Shown here: positions 55,901 through 64,000 of the stretch, piece after piece
How positions within the stretch are numbered: position 1 is the first letter of the stretch
Layout: every line of letters starts with the position of its first letter
DNA from: Micromonospora sp. R77
GTDB taxonomy: Bacteria > Actinomycetota > Actinomycetes > Mycobacteriales > Micromonosporaceae
Length of the DNA: 64,000 bases
Assembly (NCBI RefSeq): GCF_022747945.1
Contig: NZ_JALDST010000001.1
Coordinates: forward strand, 4,340,001 to 4,404,000
Direction of reading: 5' to 3'
Notes under the pieces: model-generated
Told to the model about the DNA's origin: nothing
Database searches by the model: none
The model's input: only the letters and a program-made list of their open reading frames with translations
Made by a program: the position numbers and the translations under genes

Positions 55901-57898
55901 CGAAGAGCCCCCGGTCGGGGATGGTGCCGCCGCTGGTCACCGCGAGCCGCTGCGCGCCGGGCCGCCCGGTGAGCACGTCGGCGGCCCGGTCCCAGACCAG
56001 CCGCGGTCGCAGCTCGGCGAAGGCGGTCGACGGGTAGCGCCCGGAGAGCATGTCGAGCACCGCGTGCAGCGCCGAGTCGGGCAGCTCGGCGAAGGGCGCC
56101 GCCCGGCGGACCAGCACGGCCAGGTCGCCGAGCCGCCACGGTTCCAGGGCCACCATCGCCACGATCTGCTGGGCGAGCACGTCGAGCGGGTTGCGCGGGT
56201 AGTGCAGCTCCTCGATCGCCCCCTCGGTCATCCGCTCGGCGACCACCGTGCAGGAGAGCAGGTCACCGCGGTGCTTCGGGAAGACCACGCCGCGGGAGAC
56301 CGCGCCGACCTGGTGCCCGGCCCGGCCGACCCGTTGCAGGCCGGCGGCGACGCTCGGCGGCGCCCGATCTGCCCCACCAGGTCGACCGCGCCCATGTCGA
56401 TGCCCAGCTCCAGGCTGGAGGTGGCGACCACGGCCGGGAGCTGCCCGGACTTGAGCGCCTCCTTCGATGTGCTTGCGCTCCTCCCGGGAGACGCTGCCGT
56501 GGTGCGCCCGGGCGATCACGGGCGGCGCCGGCCGCCCCGCCGGCCTGCGCCATCACCTCGGCCTGGCGCGGCGCCCGCACCGGTCCCACCGGCCCACCCC
56601 AGGCGTCCGCACCCCGCCGGGGAACCCCTCGCCCGCCGTCCGGCCGCTCCGGTGCGCGTCGTCCGGTGGCCCGGCCTCCGCCCTGCCGGTCCGATGTCCA
56701 CCCGTCGTCCGTCGGACCGGCCGCGGACGGGACATCCGTCGGCCCGGACGCGCCCTCGGCCGTCCGCCGTCCGTCCACCGCCTGCCCGCCGCTCGCTGCC
56801 CGTCGTCCGTCCGCCGGCCGGGCCGTCCCCGGGGAGGCCGTTGCCGGCCGCCGGCCTGTCGTCCCACGCCGACCCTTCGGATACGACCACCCGGTCGCCC
56901 CCGTCGGCGGTGCGGCTGTCGCCCGGGGTGCCGGCCGCCTCCAACTCCTCGGCGGCCAGTTCGTTAAGGCGGGCGCAGAGCCGTTCCGCGCTGCGCCGCG
57001 AGTTGGTGAAGACGATGGTCGACCGGTGCGACCGGATCAGCGCGAGGACCCGTTCTTCCACGGCGGGCCAGATCGACGCCCGACGCGGGCCGCCGGGGCC
57101 GCCCAGGTCGTCCACCGGCTGCTCCTGCTCGTCGAGGCGGGTCATGTCCTCCACCGGGACCTGGACGCTGACCTCGATGGTCTTGGCGGTGGGCGGCTGG
57201 ACCACGTCGACCGGGCGGGCCCCGCCGAGGAACCGCGCGGTGGTGTCGATCGGCCGGACGGTGGCGGAGAGACCGATCCGCTGGGCGGGCTGCTCCAGCA
57301 GGGCGTCGAGGCGTTCCAGGGAGAGCGCCAGGTGGGCGCCGCGCTTGGTGCCGGCCACCGCGTGCACCTCGTCGACGATCACCGTCTCGACGCCGCGCAG
57401 GGAGTCCCGGGCGGCGGAGGTGAGCAGGAGGAACAGCGACTCGGGCGTGGTGATGAGGATGTCCGGCGGGGTACGGGCGAAGGCCCGCCGCTCGTCGGCG
57501 GGGGTGTCGCCGGTCCGCATGCCGACCGTGATGTCGGGCGGGGCGACGCCGAGCCGGGTGGCGGCCTGCCGGATCCCGGCGAGCGGGGCGCGCAGGTTGC
57601 GCTCCACGTCGACGGCGAGGGCCTTGAGCGGGCTGACGTAGAGCACCCGGCAGCGCCGTCGCGGGTCGGCCGGCGGGGTTTCCTTGGCGAGCCGGTCGAG
57701 CGACCAGAGGAATGCCGCGAGGGTCTTGCCCGAGCCGGTGGGGGCGACCACGAGGGCGTTGCGGCCGGCGGCCACGGACCGCCACGCCCCGGCCTGGGCG
57801 GCGGTCGGCGCGGCGAAGGCCGCGGTGAACCACTCCCGGGTCGCCGCGCCGAAATCCGCCAGCACCGCCGCGTGCCCGCCGGCCGCCTCGTCCGTCAC
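52994..57898 (-). pseudogene. lhr: Lhr-family ATP-dependent DNA helicase, frame-disrupted
   Basis: Reads as a complete Lhr (about 1,630 codons) once frame changes are allowed. GTG 57898 starts the helicase core: Walker A APTGSGKTLAAFLWSLDRL, DEVH box in VIVDEVHAVAGTKRGAHL, GLSATVRPID; after a Gly/Arg/Pro-rich linker (roughly 56500-56950) comes [19 protein letters not shown], then [19 protein letters not shown] and [20 protein letters not shown], and the long Lhr-core and C-terminal region down to LRDALTAAGFRATPRGLRL. Breaks occur near 56520, at 56466 (one extra base), near 56368 (one missing base) and twice near 53640-53700. Lhr is a 3'-5' helicase in DNA repair, induced by mitomycin in mycobacteria. 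Sequencing error seems likely because the rest is well conserved. Confidence 0.85.
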
Positions 57899-57992
57899 GC
57901 CACCATCCTGCCCCGCGGGTCCGACATCCAGTCCCGTCCGGTTGCTGTTCTGTCCGGGTCGGAGCCATACGCGACGGATGCGACGTTGAAGC

Positions 57993-58009
57993 GTTAAGTC
58001 TTACTTAAC
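57993..58009. promoter_or_regulatory. GTTAAGT-CTT-ACTTAAC palindrome, possible operator
   Basis: Seven-base perfect arms around CTT, in an AT-rich 70-base stretch before the unknown gene at 58076; a second AAGT-A-ACTT element follows at 58034-58043. Similar AAGT/ACTT arms are at 3654-3669. Likely a repressor site, possibly for the adjacent small protein. Confidence 0.45.
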
Positions 58010-58075
58010 TGCTTGCTTGTGCAGCGCAACATAAAGTAACTTCACTCGCAATGTAGCGTGGGTGGAGGACCTTGG

Positions 58076-58462
58076 ATGATCGTCGAGGAGCGAGGCTCCG
58101 GACCCGGCAGCGACGTGCTCATCCGCAAGGTCGACAGTCACCTCGCCACGCTCCGCACCGGTCTGCACGGCCCCGAGCTGGAGCTCGCCGAGCAACTCGC
58201 CCGCTGCCTGCGTGAGCTGGTGGTGGCGACCGCCCAGGCCAGTGCCGCCGACCGGGCGCTGGTCCGCGCCGCGGTGCACTACTTCGTGCTCCGCCGGGAG
58301 AGCCGGGGCCGGCTGCTCTCCGTACGCTCGCTCGCCGCCGCCCAGCGGGTGGTCAACAAGGCCGTCCGCCAGCTCGGCCGCCCCGACCTCCTGGTGGAGA
58401 CCCGCCGCGAGCGCGCCACCCGTGAGCCCACCATCCCCACCCCCGACCCCGCCCTCCGCTGA
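58076..58462 (+). CDS. Small alpha-helical protein of unknown function
   Basis: A 128-residue protein that I do not recognise. GGTGGAGGA lies six bases before ATG 58076. Residues ~15-100 are predicted almost wholly helical (ELELAEQLARCLRELVVATAQ, DRALVRAAVHYFVLRRE, SLAAAQRVVNKAVRQLG), with an Arg-rich, then Pro/Thr-rich tail. No DNA-binding motif, signal peptide or Cys is obvious. The upstream AT-rich palindromes suggest regulated expression. It lies alone between the divergent lhr gene and the Mrp operon. Confidence 0.75.
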   Translation: MIVEERGSGPGSDVLIRKVDSHLATLRTGLHGPELELAEQLARCLRELVVATAQASAADRALVRAAVHYFVLRRESRGRLLSVRSLAAAQRVVNKAVRQLGRPDLLVETRRERATREPTIPTPDPALR

Positions 58463-58499
58463 CCCTCCCCACCCCCTCCGCCCCGCCCACCTTCGTTGG

Positions 58500-58560
58500 G
58501 TTGATCAAGAGCTTTGCATCGGCCTGCTCCCGGATTCCCGACCAGAACCTCTTGATCAAC
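58500..58560. repeat. TTGATCAA-type intergenic hairpin
   Basis: GTTGATCAAGAG (58500-58511) and CTCTTGATCAAC (58549-58560) are exact complements around a 37-base loop. A C-rich tract (58440-58495) precedes it from the 3' end of the small gene, the same composite seen after pgsA. The arms share TTGATCAAG with the hairpin at 785-826. Confidence 0.7.
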
Positions 58561-58585
58561 TTCGGCGGGCGCAGGCGTAGGCGCA

Positions 58586-58624
58586 GGGGTGGGTGGGAAT
58601 GGGTGGCTGTGGGTGGGTTTGGGG
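58586..58624 (+). other. G-quadruplex-type G-run cluster before mrpA
   Basis: Seven runs of three or four G fall within 39 bases (for example GGGGTGGGTGGGAATGGG at 58586-58603), with loops of 1-4 bases, which meets the usual four-run G-quadruplex pattern on the plus (non-template) strand. It is 94 bases before the mrpA start, in the likely 5' UTR or promoter. Confidence 0.5.
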
Positions 58625-58717
58625 AAAGTGGCCCGGCGGGGTGGGGATCTGGCGTGTGATCGGTCGTGTTCGGGGTGTGCCGGCGGCGGCGTGCGCCCCA
58701 CTCGACCGGGAGCGCGC

Positions 58718-61552
58718 GTGCTCGTACTGCTGATCCTGCACCTGGTGGCGGCCCTGTTGGCGCCGCTGCTGGTCCGCTGGTGGGGTCCGCGCGCCTGCTA
58801 CCCGCTCGCCCTCGCCCCGGCCGCCGCGTTCGGTTGGGCGGTGAGCCGGACCGGGGCGGTCCGCGACGGCGGCGCGGTCGTCGAGACGTACCCGTGGATC
58901 GCCCAGCTGAAGTTGGACCTGGCGCTGCGGCTGACCACCCTGTCCTGGCTGATGGTGCTGCTCATCGGTGGCGTCGGGGCGCTGGTGCTGGTCTACAGCG
59001 CTCGCTACTTCGCCGCCGGGTCGGTCGGGCTGGCCCGGTTCGCGGGCGTGCTGGTCGCCTTCGCCGGCGCGATGCTCGGCCTGGTGGTCTCCGACGACCT
59101 GCTGCTGCTCTACGTCTTCTGGGAGCTGACCACCGTCTTCTCCTACCTGCTCATCGGGCACAGCACCGAACGCCGGTCCAGCCGCTGGGCGGCGGCCCAG
59201 GCGCTGACCGTCACCACCCTCGGCGGGCTGGCCATGCTGGTCGGCTTCCTGCTGCTGGGCCGGCACGCCGGTGGCTACCGCTGGTCGGCGATCGCCGCCG
59301 CGCCGCTGCCCGGCGGGCGCTACCTGGCCGTCGCGGTGCTGCTGATCCTGACCGGGGCGCTGGCGAAGTCGGCCGTGCTGCCGTTCAGCTCCTGGCTGCC
59401 GGTGGCGATGGCGGCGCCCACCCCGGTCAGCGCCTACCTGCACGCGGCGGCGATGGTGAAGGCCGGGGTCTATCTGGTCGGGCTGCTCGCCCCGGCGCTC
59501 GCCGTCGCCGGCCCGTGGCGGCCGGTCACCGTGGTCGCCGGGCTGGCCACCATGGTCGCCGGGGGCTGGGCGGCGCTGCGGCAGACCGACCTCAAGCTGC
59601 TGCTGGCGTACGGCACGGTCAGCCAGCTCGGGCTGCTGACCGTGGTGATCGGCGCGGGCACCTCGAAGGCCGCGCTGGCCGGCACCGCGATGCTGCTGGC
59701 GCACGCGTTGTTCAAGGCCGCGCTCTTCCTGGTCGTCGGCATCATCGACCACATCGCCGGCGGTCGGGACCTGCGCGAACTCTCCGGCATCGGGCGTACG
59801 ACACCGCTGCTGGCGGGCGTCGCCACGCTGGCCGCCGCCTCGATGGCCGGGCTGCCGCCGCTGCTCGGGTTCGTCGCCAAGGAGGCGGTCCTCACCGCCT
59901 TCACCGACCGGCCGCTGGTGCTCGCGACGCTGGTCGGCGGCACCGCGCTCACCGTGGCGTACAGCATCCGGTTCCTGTGGGGCGCGTTCGCCGGCCGGCC
60001 CGGCGTGCCGGACACCGACGCCGGACCGGTCCCGGCCGCGATGCTCGCGCCACCGGCCTTGCTCGCGGTCGCCGGGCTGGCCGCCGGTCCCGCCGCCGGC
60101 TGGCTGGGCGGCCTGCTCCGCCCGTACGCCGAGCTGTTCGGCCCGGCGCCGGAGCCGCTCGCGCTCTGGCACGGACCCAACCTGGCGCTGGGGCTCTCCG
60201 CGGTCGCGATCGCCGGCGGCGTCGCGCTGCACCTGCTGCGCGGCCCGCTGGCGCCCGCGCTGGCCCGGCTCCGCTTCCCGGTCGGCGGCAACCAGGGGTA
60301 CGAGTGGGTCACCCACGGGTTCGACCGGGTCGCCATCGAGGTCACCAGCGTCACCCAGCGGGGCTCCCTGCCGCAGTACCTGGGCGCCGTCCTGCTCACC
60401 CTGGTGCTGGTGCCCGGCACGGCGATGCTCGCCGCCCGACCGTGGCGGACCGGGGTGGTGCTCTGGGACAACCCCGCCCAACCGACGATCTGCGTGGTGA
60501 TCGCCGTGGCGGCGGTGCTCGCCGTGCGCGCCCGCCGTCGGCTCACCGCGATGCTGCTGGTCGGGGTGACCGGCTACGGCACCGCGATGCTGTTCGTCCT
60601 CTACGGCGCACCGGACCTGGCGCTCACCCAGTTCCTGGTGGAGACCGCCACCATCGTGCTCTTCGTGCTGGTGCTGCGCCGGCTGCCGGAACGCTTCTCG
60701 GCCCGCCCGCTGCGCCGCAGCCGCTGGGTGCGGCGGGGGATCGGGGTGGCCGCCGGGCTGGTGCTCGCCGGTCTCGCCCTCGACGCGGCCGGTGCCCGCC
60801 GCGTGCCGTCGATCTCCCGGGACTTCCCGGCGCTGGCGGTGGCCCAGGGGTACGGCCGCAACGTGGTCAACGTGACCCTGGTCGACATCCGGGCCTGGGA
60901 CACCATGGGCGAGATCGCGGTGCTGGTGGTGGCGGCGACCGGGGTGGCCAGCCTGATCTTCGAGCGCTCCCGCACCGGGCCCCGGCCGCGCCGGCCCCGC
61001 GCCACCCCGTCCGGCCCGGACCGGCGTACGGTCTGGCTGCGCGGCGGGGCGACGCTGCACGAGCGACGTCGGTCGATCGTGTTCGAGGTGGTCACCCGGC
61101 TGATCTTCCACACCGTGCTGCTCTTCTCGATCTTCCTGCTCTTCTCCGGTCACAACGCCCCCGGTGGCGGCTTCTCCGGCGGCCTCGTCGCCGGCCTCGC
61201 CCTCGCCGTCCGCTACCTGGCCGGCGGCCGGTACGAGCTGGCCGAGGCCGCCCCCGTCGGGGCCGGGACGGTGCTCGGCACCGGGCTCGCCGTCTCGGTG
61301 GGCAGTGGCGTGGTCGGGCTGATCTTCACCGGGTCGGTGCTGCAGAGCGTCAAGGTCGACCTCTGGCTGCCCCTGCTCGGGCACTGCTACGTGGTGACGT
61401 CGATCTTCTTCGACATCGGCGTCTATCTGATCGTGGTCGGGCTGGTCCTGGACATCCTGCGCAGCCTCGGCGCCGAGGTGGACCGGCACATCGAGGCGAC
61501 CGGCGAGTCCGAACGGGGCCTCGTCGTCGACCGCGAGGGGGACCGGACGTGA
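58718..61552 (+). CDS. mrpA: Na+/H+ antiporter subunit A, MrpA with fused MrpB domain
   Basis: A 944-residue membrane protein. The N-terminal ~500 residues resemble NuoL/MrpA: VFWELTTVFSYLLIGHS, then LPFSSWLPVAMAAPTPVSAY and LHAAAMVKAGVYLVG, the conserved proton-path helices; VKDRLKLLLAYG-like TDLKLLLAYGTVSQLGL is also seen. Residues ~640-740 form the MrpA C-terminal part (GAPDLALTQFLVETATIVLFV), and ~780-944 the MrpB domain (SGHNAPGGGFSGGLVAGLA), fused as usual in actinobacteria. Mrp complexes exchange cytoplasmic Na+ for H+ and support pH and salt tolerance. GTG 58718 follows GGGAGC; GTG 58691 is an alternative. The stop overlaps a short coupling ORF. Confidence 0.94.
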   Translation: MLVLLILHLVAALLAPLLVRWWGPRACYPLALAPAAAFGWAVSRTGAVRDGGAVVETYPWIAQLKLDLALRLTTLSWLMVLLIGGVGALVLVYSARYFAAGSVGLARFAGVLVAFAGAMLGLVVSDDLLLLYVFWELTTVFSYLLIGHSTERRSSRWAAAQALTVTTLGGLAMLVGFLLLGRHAGGYRWSAIAAAPLPGGRYLAVAVLLILTGALAKSAVLPFSSWLPVAMAAPTPVSAYLHAAAMVKAGVYLVGLLAPALAVAGPWRPVTVVAGLATMVAGGWAALRQTDLKLLLAYGTVSQLGLLTVVIGAGTSKAALAGTAMLLAHALFKAALFLVVGIIDHIAGGRDLRELSGIGRTTPLLAGVATLAAASMAGLPPLLGFVAKEAVLTAFTDRPLVLATLVGGTALTVAYSIRFLWGAFAGRPGVPDTDAGPVPAAMLAPPALLAVAGLAAGPAAGWLGGLLRPYAELFGPAPEPLALWHGPNLALGLSAVAIAGGVALHLLRGPLAPALARLRFPVGGNQGYEWVTHGFDRVAIEVTSVTQRGSLPQYLGAVLLTLVLVPGTAMLAARPWRTGVVLWDNPAQPTICVVIAVAAVLAVRARRRLTAMLLVGVTGYGTAMLFVLYGAPDLALTQFLVETATIVLFVLVLRRLPERFSARPLRRSRWVRRGIGVAAGLVLAGLALDAAGARRVPSISRDFPALAVAQGYGRNVVNVTLVDIRAWDTMGEIAVLVVAATGVASLIFERSRTGPRPRRPRATPSGPDRRTVWLRGGATLHERRRSIVFEVVTRLIFHTVLLFSIFLLFSGHNAPGGGFSGGLVAGLALAVRYLAGGRYELAEAAPVGAGTVLGTGLAVSVGSGVVGLIFTGSVLQSVKVDLWLPLLGHCYVVTSIFFDIGVYLIVVGLVLDILRSLGAEVDRHIEATGESERGLVVDREGDRT

Positions 61553-61657
61553 GCGCGAGGAGTGAGCCGGGTCTGCGAGCCCCGCAGTCGCGAACAGAGG
61601 TCGGTCGGGTGAGCGCGAGGAGTGAGCCGGGTCTGCGAGCCCCGCAGTCGCGAACAG
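61549..61657 (+). repeat. Two perfect 49-bp direct repeats, 60-bp period
   Basis: The 49 bases at 61549-61597 (starting GTGAGCGCGAGGAGTGAGCC) recur without a change at 61609-61657; the intervening 11 bases give a 60-bp period, a whole number of codons. A third, truncated copy of the first nine bases (GTGAGCGCG) is the start of mrpC at 61671. Confidence 0.9.
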
Positions 61658-61674
61658 CGGGGGATCGGACGTGA
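61549..61674 (+). CDS. 41-codon coupling ORF between mrpA and mrpC
   Basis: GTG 61549 overlaps the mrpA stop (GTGA) and the frame ends with TGA 61672-61674, which overlaps the mrpC GTG in the same way. It encodes the same 16-residue peptide twice, SARSEPGLRAPQSRT, separated by EVGRV. The peptide itself is probably without function; the value may be that ribosomes can pass from mrpA to mrpC without a gap. The same sequence may occur at other starts in the genome, which would mark it as a mobile or slippage-prone 5' unit. Confidence 0.55.
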   Translation: MSARSEPGLRAPQSRTEVGRVSARSEPGLRAPQSRTAGDRT

Positions 61675-62165
61675 GCGCGGGGCCGGCGCTGGTCGTGGTG
61701 GTCGCCGTCGGGGTGCTCGTGGCGACCGGCGTCACCCTGCTGCTGGAGCGGAGCCTGAGCCGGATCCTGCTCGGCGTGATCCTGCTCGGCAACGGGGTGA
61801 ACCTGCTGATCCTGCTCGGCGGGCGGGCCGGCAGCGCCCCGCTGGTGGGTACCGCGCCGACGGACCGGATGAGCGACGCGCTGCCGCAGGCGATGGTGCT
61901 CACCGCCATCGTGATCACCTTCGGGCTGACCGCGTTCCTGCTCGCCGTGGCGTACCGGAGCTGGTATCTCAGCGGCGACGACGAGGTGCAGGACGACCTG
62001 GAGGACCGGCAGGTCGTCCGGCTCGCCGAGCGCAACGAGGTGTCCGCCGCGGACCTCGGCGGGGAGGGCCCGGACGGCGACCCGGAGCAGGTCGACCCGG
62101 GCCCGGCGCTGCGCCGGCTGCGCCGCCGGGGTGACCAGCAACCGGGAACGGGGGCGGGCGGGTGA
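61671..62165 (+). CDS. mrpC: Na+/H+ antiporter subunit C (MrpC)
   Basis: A 164-residue NuoK-like subunit with three helices: LVVVVAVGVLVATGVTLLL, LLGVILLGNGVNLLILLGG and AMVLTAIVITFGLTAFLLAVAY. SRILLGVILLGNGVNLLIL and DPLPQAMVLTAIVI-like (DALPQAMVLTAIVI) are diagnostic. A cytoplasmic acidic/basic tail of ~55 residues is longer than in Bacillus MrpC. Translation starts at the GTG overlapping the upstream coupling ORF and stops over the GTG of mrpD. Confidence 0.94.
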   Translation: MSAGPALVVVVAVGVLVATGVTLLLERSLSRILLGVILLGNGVNLLILLGGRAGSAPLVGTAPTDRMSDALPQAMVLTAIVITFGLTAFLLAVAYRSWYLSGDDEVQDDLEDRQVVRLAERNEVSAADLGGEGPDGDPEQVDPGPALRRLRRRGDQQPGTGAGG

Positions 62166-63670
62166 TCCACGGGCTCGTGCCGCTGCCGGTGGTGGTGCCG
62201 CTGCTGGGGGCGGCGCTGACGCTGATCCTGGCGAACCGGCCCCGGCTGCAACGGTCGGTCAGCGTGGTCGGGCTCGCCACCACGCTGGTCGTCGCCGTGC
62301 TGCTGTTGGTCGAGGCGTACCGGCACGGGCCGGTGGTGGTGCAGGTGGGCGGGTGGCCGGCGCCGGTCGGCATCGTGCTCGTGGCGGACCAGCTCGCCGC
62401 GCTGATGCTGGTGGTCTCGTCGGCGGTGACGCTCTGCGTGCTGCTCTACTCGATCGGCCAGGGGCGCGGGGAGACCAGCGAGACCGCGCCGGTGAGCATC
62501 TACCACCCCACCTATCTGGTGTTGACCGCCGGCGTGACGAACGCCTTCCTGGCCGGGGACCTGTTCAACCTCTTCGTGGGCTTCGAGATCCTGCTCGCCG
62601 CGAGCTTCGTGCTGATCACCCTCGGCGGCACGGAGACCCGGATCCGGACCGGCTCCACGTACGTGATGGTCAGCATCCTCTCCTCGATGATCTTCCTGAC
62701 CGCGGTGGGACTCGTGTACGCGGCCACCGGCACCCTGAACATGGCGCAGCTCGCCGGGCGGCTGGACGACCTGCCGGACGGCGTACGCCTGGGTCTGCAG
62801 TTGATGCTGCTGCTGGCCTTCGGCATCAAGGCGGCGGTCTTCCCGGTCTCCGCCTGGCTGCCGGACAGCTATCCGACGGCCCCGGCCCCGGTGACCGCGG
62901 TCTTCGCCGGCCTGCTCACCAAGGTCGGCGTGTACGCGATCATCCGCACCGAGACGCTGCTCTTCCCCGGCCCGCAGGTCGACCGGCTGCTCATGGTGGT
63001 GGCCGGGGCGACCATGCTGGTCGGCATCCTCGGCGCGGTGGCCCAGTCCGACATGAAGCGGCTCTTCTCGTTCACCCTGGTCAGCCACATCGGTTACATG
63101 ATCTTCGGGGTGGCGCTGGGCAGCGTCGCCGGCCTCTCCGGGGCGATCTTCTACGTGGTGCACCACATCACCATCCAGACCACCCTCTTCCTGGTCGCCG
63201 GCCTGGTCGAGGAGCGGGCCGGCAGCACCGACCTGCGCCGGCTCGGCGGGCTGGCCCGGGTCGCCCCGCTGCTCGCGGTGCTCTTCTTCGTCCCGGCGAT
63301 GAACCTCGCCGGCATCCCGCCCTTCTCCGGCTTCCTCGGCAAGGTCGGCCTGCTCCAGGCCGGCGTGGCGGCCGGCGGGGTGCTGCCCGCCGTGCTCGTC
63401 GCGGCGGGGACGGTGACCAGCCTGCTCACCCTCTACGCCGCCTCCCGGGTGTGGAACATCGCCTTCTGGCGGGCGCCCCGGCTGGCCACCGCCGAGCCGA
63501 CGGTCCGGCTGCCGAGGCTGATGATCGGTGCCACCGCCGCCCTGGTGGTGCTGGGGGTGGCGTTGACCGTCGTCGCCGGACCGCTGTTCCGGGTCACCGC
63601 CGACGCCGCCACCGACCTGCGCCAGCGCACCCCGTACGTCCGGGCCGTCCTGCCGGGCGGCGTGCGGTGA
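62162..63670 (+). CDS. mrpD: Na+/H+ antiporter subunit D (MrpD)
   Basis: A 502-residue NuoM/N-like subunit of about 14 helices. Family motifs include GDLFNLFVGFEILLAASFVLI, the conserved Glu of the proton path, FPVSAWLPDSYPTAPAPVTA with FAGLLTKVGVYAIIR (Lys in helix 8), and SDMKRLFSFTLVSHIGYM. The C-terminus ends TPYVRAVLPGGVR. GTG 62162 overlaps the mrpC stop and mrpE begins over the stop of this gene, so C-D-E are translationally coupled. Confidence 0.95.
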   Translation: MIHGLVPLPVVVPLLGAALTLILANRPRLQRSVSVVGLATTLVVAVLLLVEAYRHGPVVVQVGGWPAPVGIVLVADQLAALMLVVSSAVTLCVLLYSIGQGRGETSETAPVSIYHPTYLVLTAGVTNAFLAGDLFNLFVGFEILLAASFVLITLGGTETRIRTGSTYVMVSILSSMIFLTAVGLVYAATGTLNMAQLAGRLDDLPDGVRLGLQLMLLLAFGIKAAVFPVSAWLPDSYPTAPAPVTAVFAGLLTKVGVYAIIRTETLLFPGPQVDRLLMVVAGATMLVGILGAVAQSDMKRLFSFTLVSHIGYMIFGVALGSVAGLSGAIFYVVHHITIQTTLFLVAGLVEERAGSTDLRRLGGLARVAPLLAVLFFVPAMNLAGIPPFSGFLGKVGLLQAGVAAGGVLPAVLVAAGTVTSLLTLYAASRVWNIAFWRAPRLATAEPTVRLPRLMIGATAALVVLGVALTVVAGPLFRVTADAATDLRQRTPYVRAVLPGGVR

Positions 63671-64000
63671 CCGCCGGCGGACCTCCGGGCCGGGCCGCGG
63701 CGAGCCCGGGCCGCCCCGGCGCGGAGCCGCCGCCCCGGGGACGGCGCCGGGACCAGGCGATCGCGCTCGGCTGGCTGGTCACCATCTGGGTGCTGCTCTG
63801 GGGTGACCTGTCCTGGGGCAACCTGCTCGGCGGCCTGGTCGTCGGCGGTGCCGTGCTGCTGTTCTTTCCGCTCCCACCGGTCACCTTCGGCGGCCGGCTC
63901 CGGCCCGGGCCGCTGCTCGTCCTGCTGGTCACCTTCCTCGCGGATCTGGTCAGCGCCAGCGCGCACGTCGCCGCGATCGCCGTCCGGCCCGGCTACCGGC
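63667..64000 (+). CDS. mrpE: Na+/H+ antiporter subunit E (MrpE), 5' part
   Basis: GTG 63667 overlaps the mrpD stop; the frame is open to the window end, so about 111 residues are present. After a Pro/Arg-rich N-terminus, two hydrophobic segments follow (AIALGWLVTIWVLLWGDLSW and LLGGLVVGGAVLLFFPLPPV), then PGPLLVLLVTFLADLVSASAHVA, which matches MrpE. Subunits F and G are expected just outside the window. Confidence 0.9.
   Translation, partial: MTAGGPPGRAAASPGRPGAEPPPRGRRRDQAIALGWLVTIWVLLWGDLSWGNLLGGLVVGGAVLLFFPLPPVTFGGRLRPGPLLVLLVTFLADLVSASAHVAAIAVRPGYR

Noticed and set aside
61549..61674. CRISPR-like or transposon interpretation of the 49-bp direct repeats
   Set aside because: Only two copies with an 11-base spacer, no inverted ends and no transposase or cas gene nearby.

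Overview
The window is about 64 kb of very GC-rich DNA with GTG/TTG starts, overlapping stop-start junctions and many promoters of the form TANNNT placed 6-8 bases before a start codon. The gene order infB-ylxP-rbfA-nrnA ... truB-ribF-rpsO-pnp-M16 peptidase-dapB ... thyX-dapA-rnj ... ftsK ... rimO-pgsA-cinA-clgR-pspA is a conserved actinobacterial chromosomal backbone. Protein flavour and the dispersed GATCATGG-type hairpins suggest Micromonosporaceae (Micromonospora-like); this assignment is inference.

Layout. 1-3.6 kb: end of infB, ylxP, rbfA, nrnA and two small membrane proteins. 3.65-3.96 kb: a structured-looking leader and a 31-codon ORF. 4.1-6.3 kb: an aquaporin-like channel with altered NPA boxes and a frame-disrupted MATE transporter. 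6.35-13.7 kb: truB, ribF, rpsO, pnp, M16 protease, dapB. 14.3-20.9 kb: a sugar-utilisation locus (glycogen debranching enzyme divergent from a LacI regulator, then binding protein and two permeases) with a paired LacI-type operator. 21-25 kb: two acetyltransferases, a GT87 mannosyltransferase, a YcaQ-like DNA glycosylase and a DUF2752 protein. 25.3-28.8 kb: thyX, dapA, rnj. 29.3-36.2 kb: an accessory island with a large secreted FN3/Ig-like protein, an HPr-kinase-like P-loop protein, a short asparagine-synthetase-like enzyme, a previously easy-to-miss 52-residue peptide whose leader fits the lasso-peptide consensus, and an alpha-lytic-type serine protease. 36.2-46.6 kb: YbjN, FtsK, small membrane proteins, an ornithine-cyclodeaminase homologue, rimO, pgsA, cinA and a clgR-pspA-pspM envelope-stress operon. 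46.7-52.7 kb: a multicopper-oxidase-like protein that has lost its copper-ligand motifs and carries three FN3 domains, a Nei-type glycosylase, a CPCC zinc protein and an SAM hydrolase. 53.0-57.9 kb: Lhr helicase, split by frameshifts. 58.1-64 kb: an unknown small protein and the start of an Mrp Na+/H+ antiporter operon (mrpA-C-D-E).

The strongest candidate for an undescribed system is the RiPP-like set at 32.0-34.3 kb: leader motif Y-x2-P-x-L-x3-G-x-L-x3-T-x-G, a core with Asp at position 8, a cyclase-like PP-loop enzyme lacking the usual glutaminase domain, and a kinase-like partner, but no visible B1/B2 leader peptidase genes. Other notable items are the decayed multicopper oxidase, a duplicated 60-bp unit that keeps mrpA and mrpC translationally coupled through a 41-codon ORF, and a composite C-rich-tract-plus-hairpin element found at the 3' ends of at least four genes.

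Three genes (MATE, pspM-like, lhr) are broken by several single-base indels, mostly missing bases in G/C runs. Since lhr otherwise looks intact over 1,600 codons, sequencing error is as likely as real decay.
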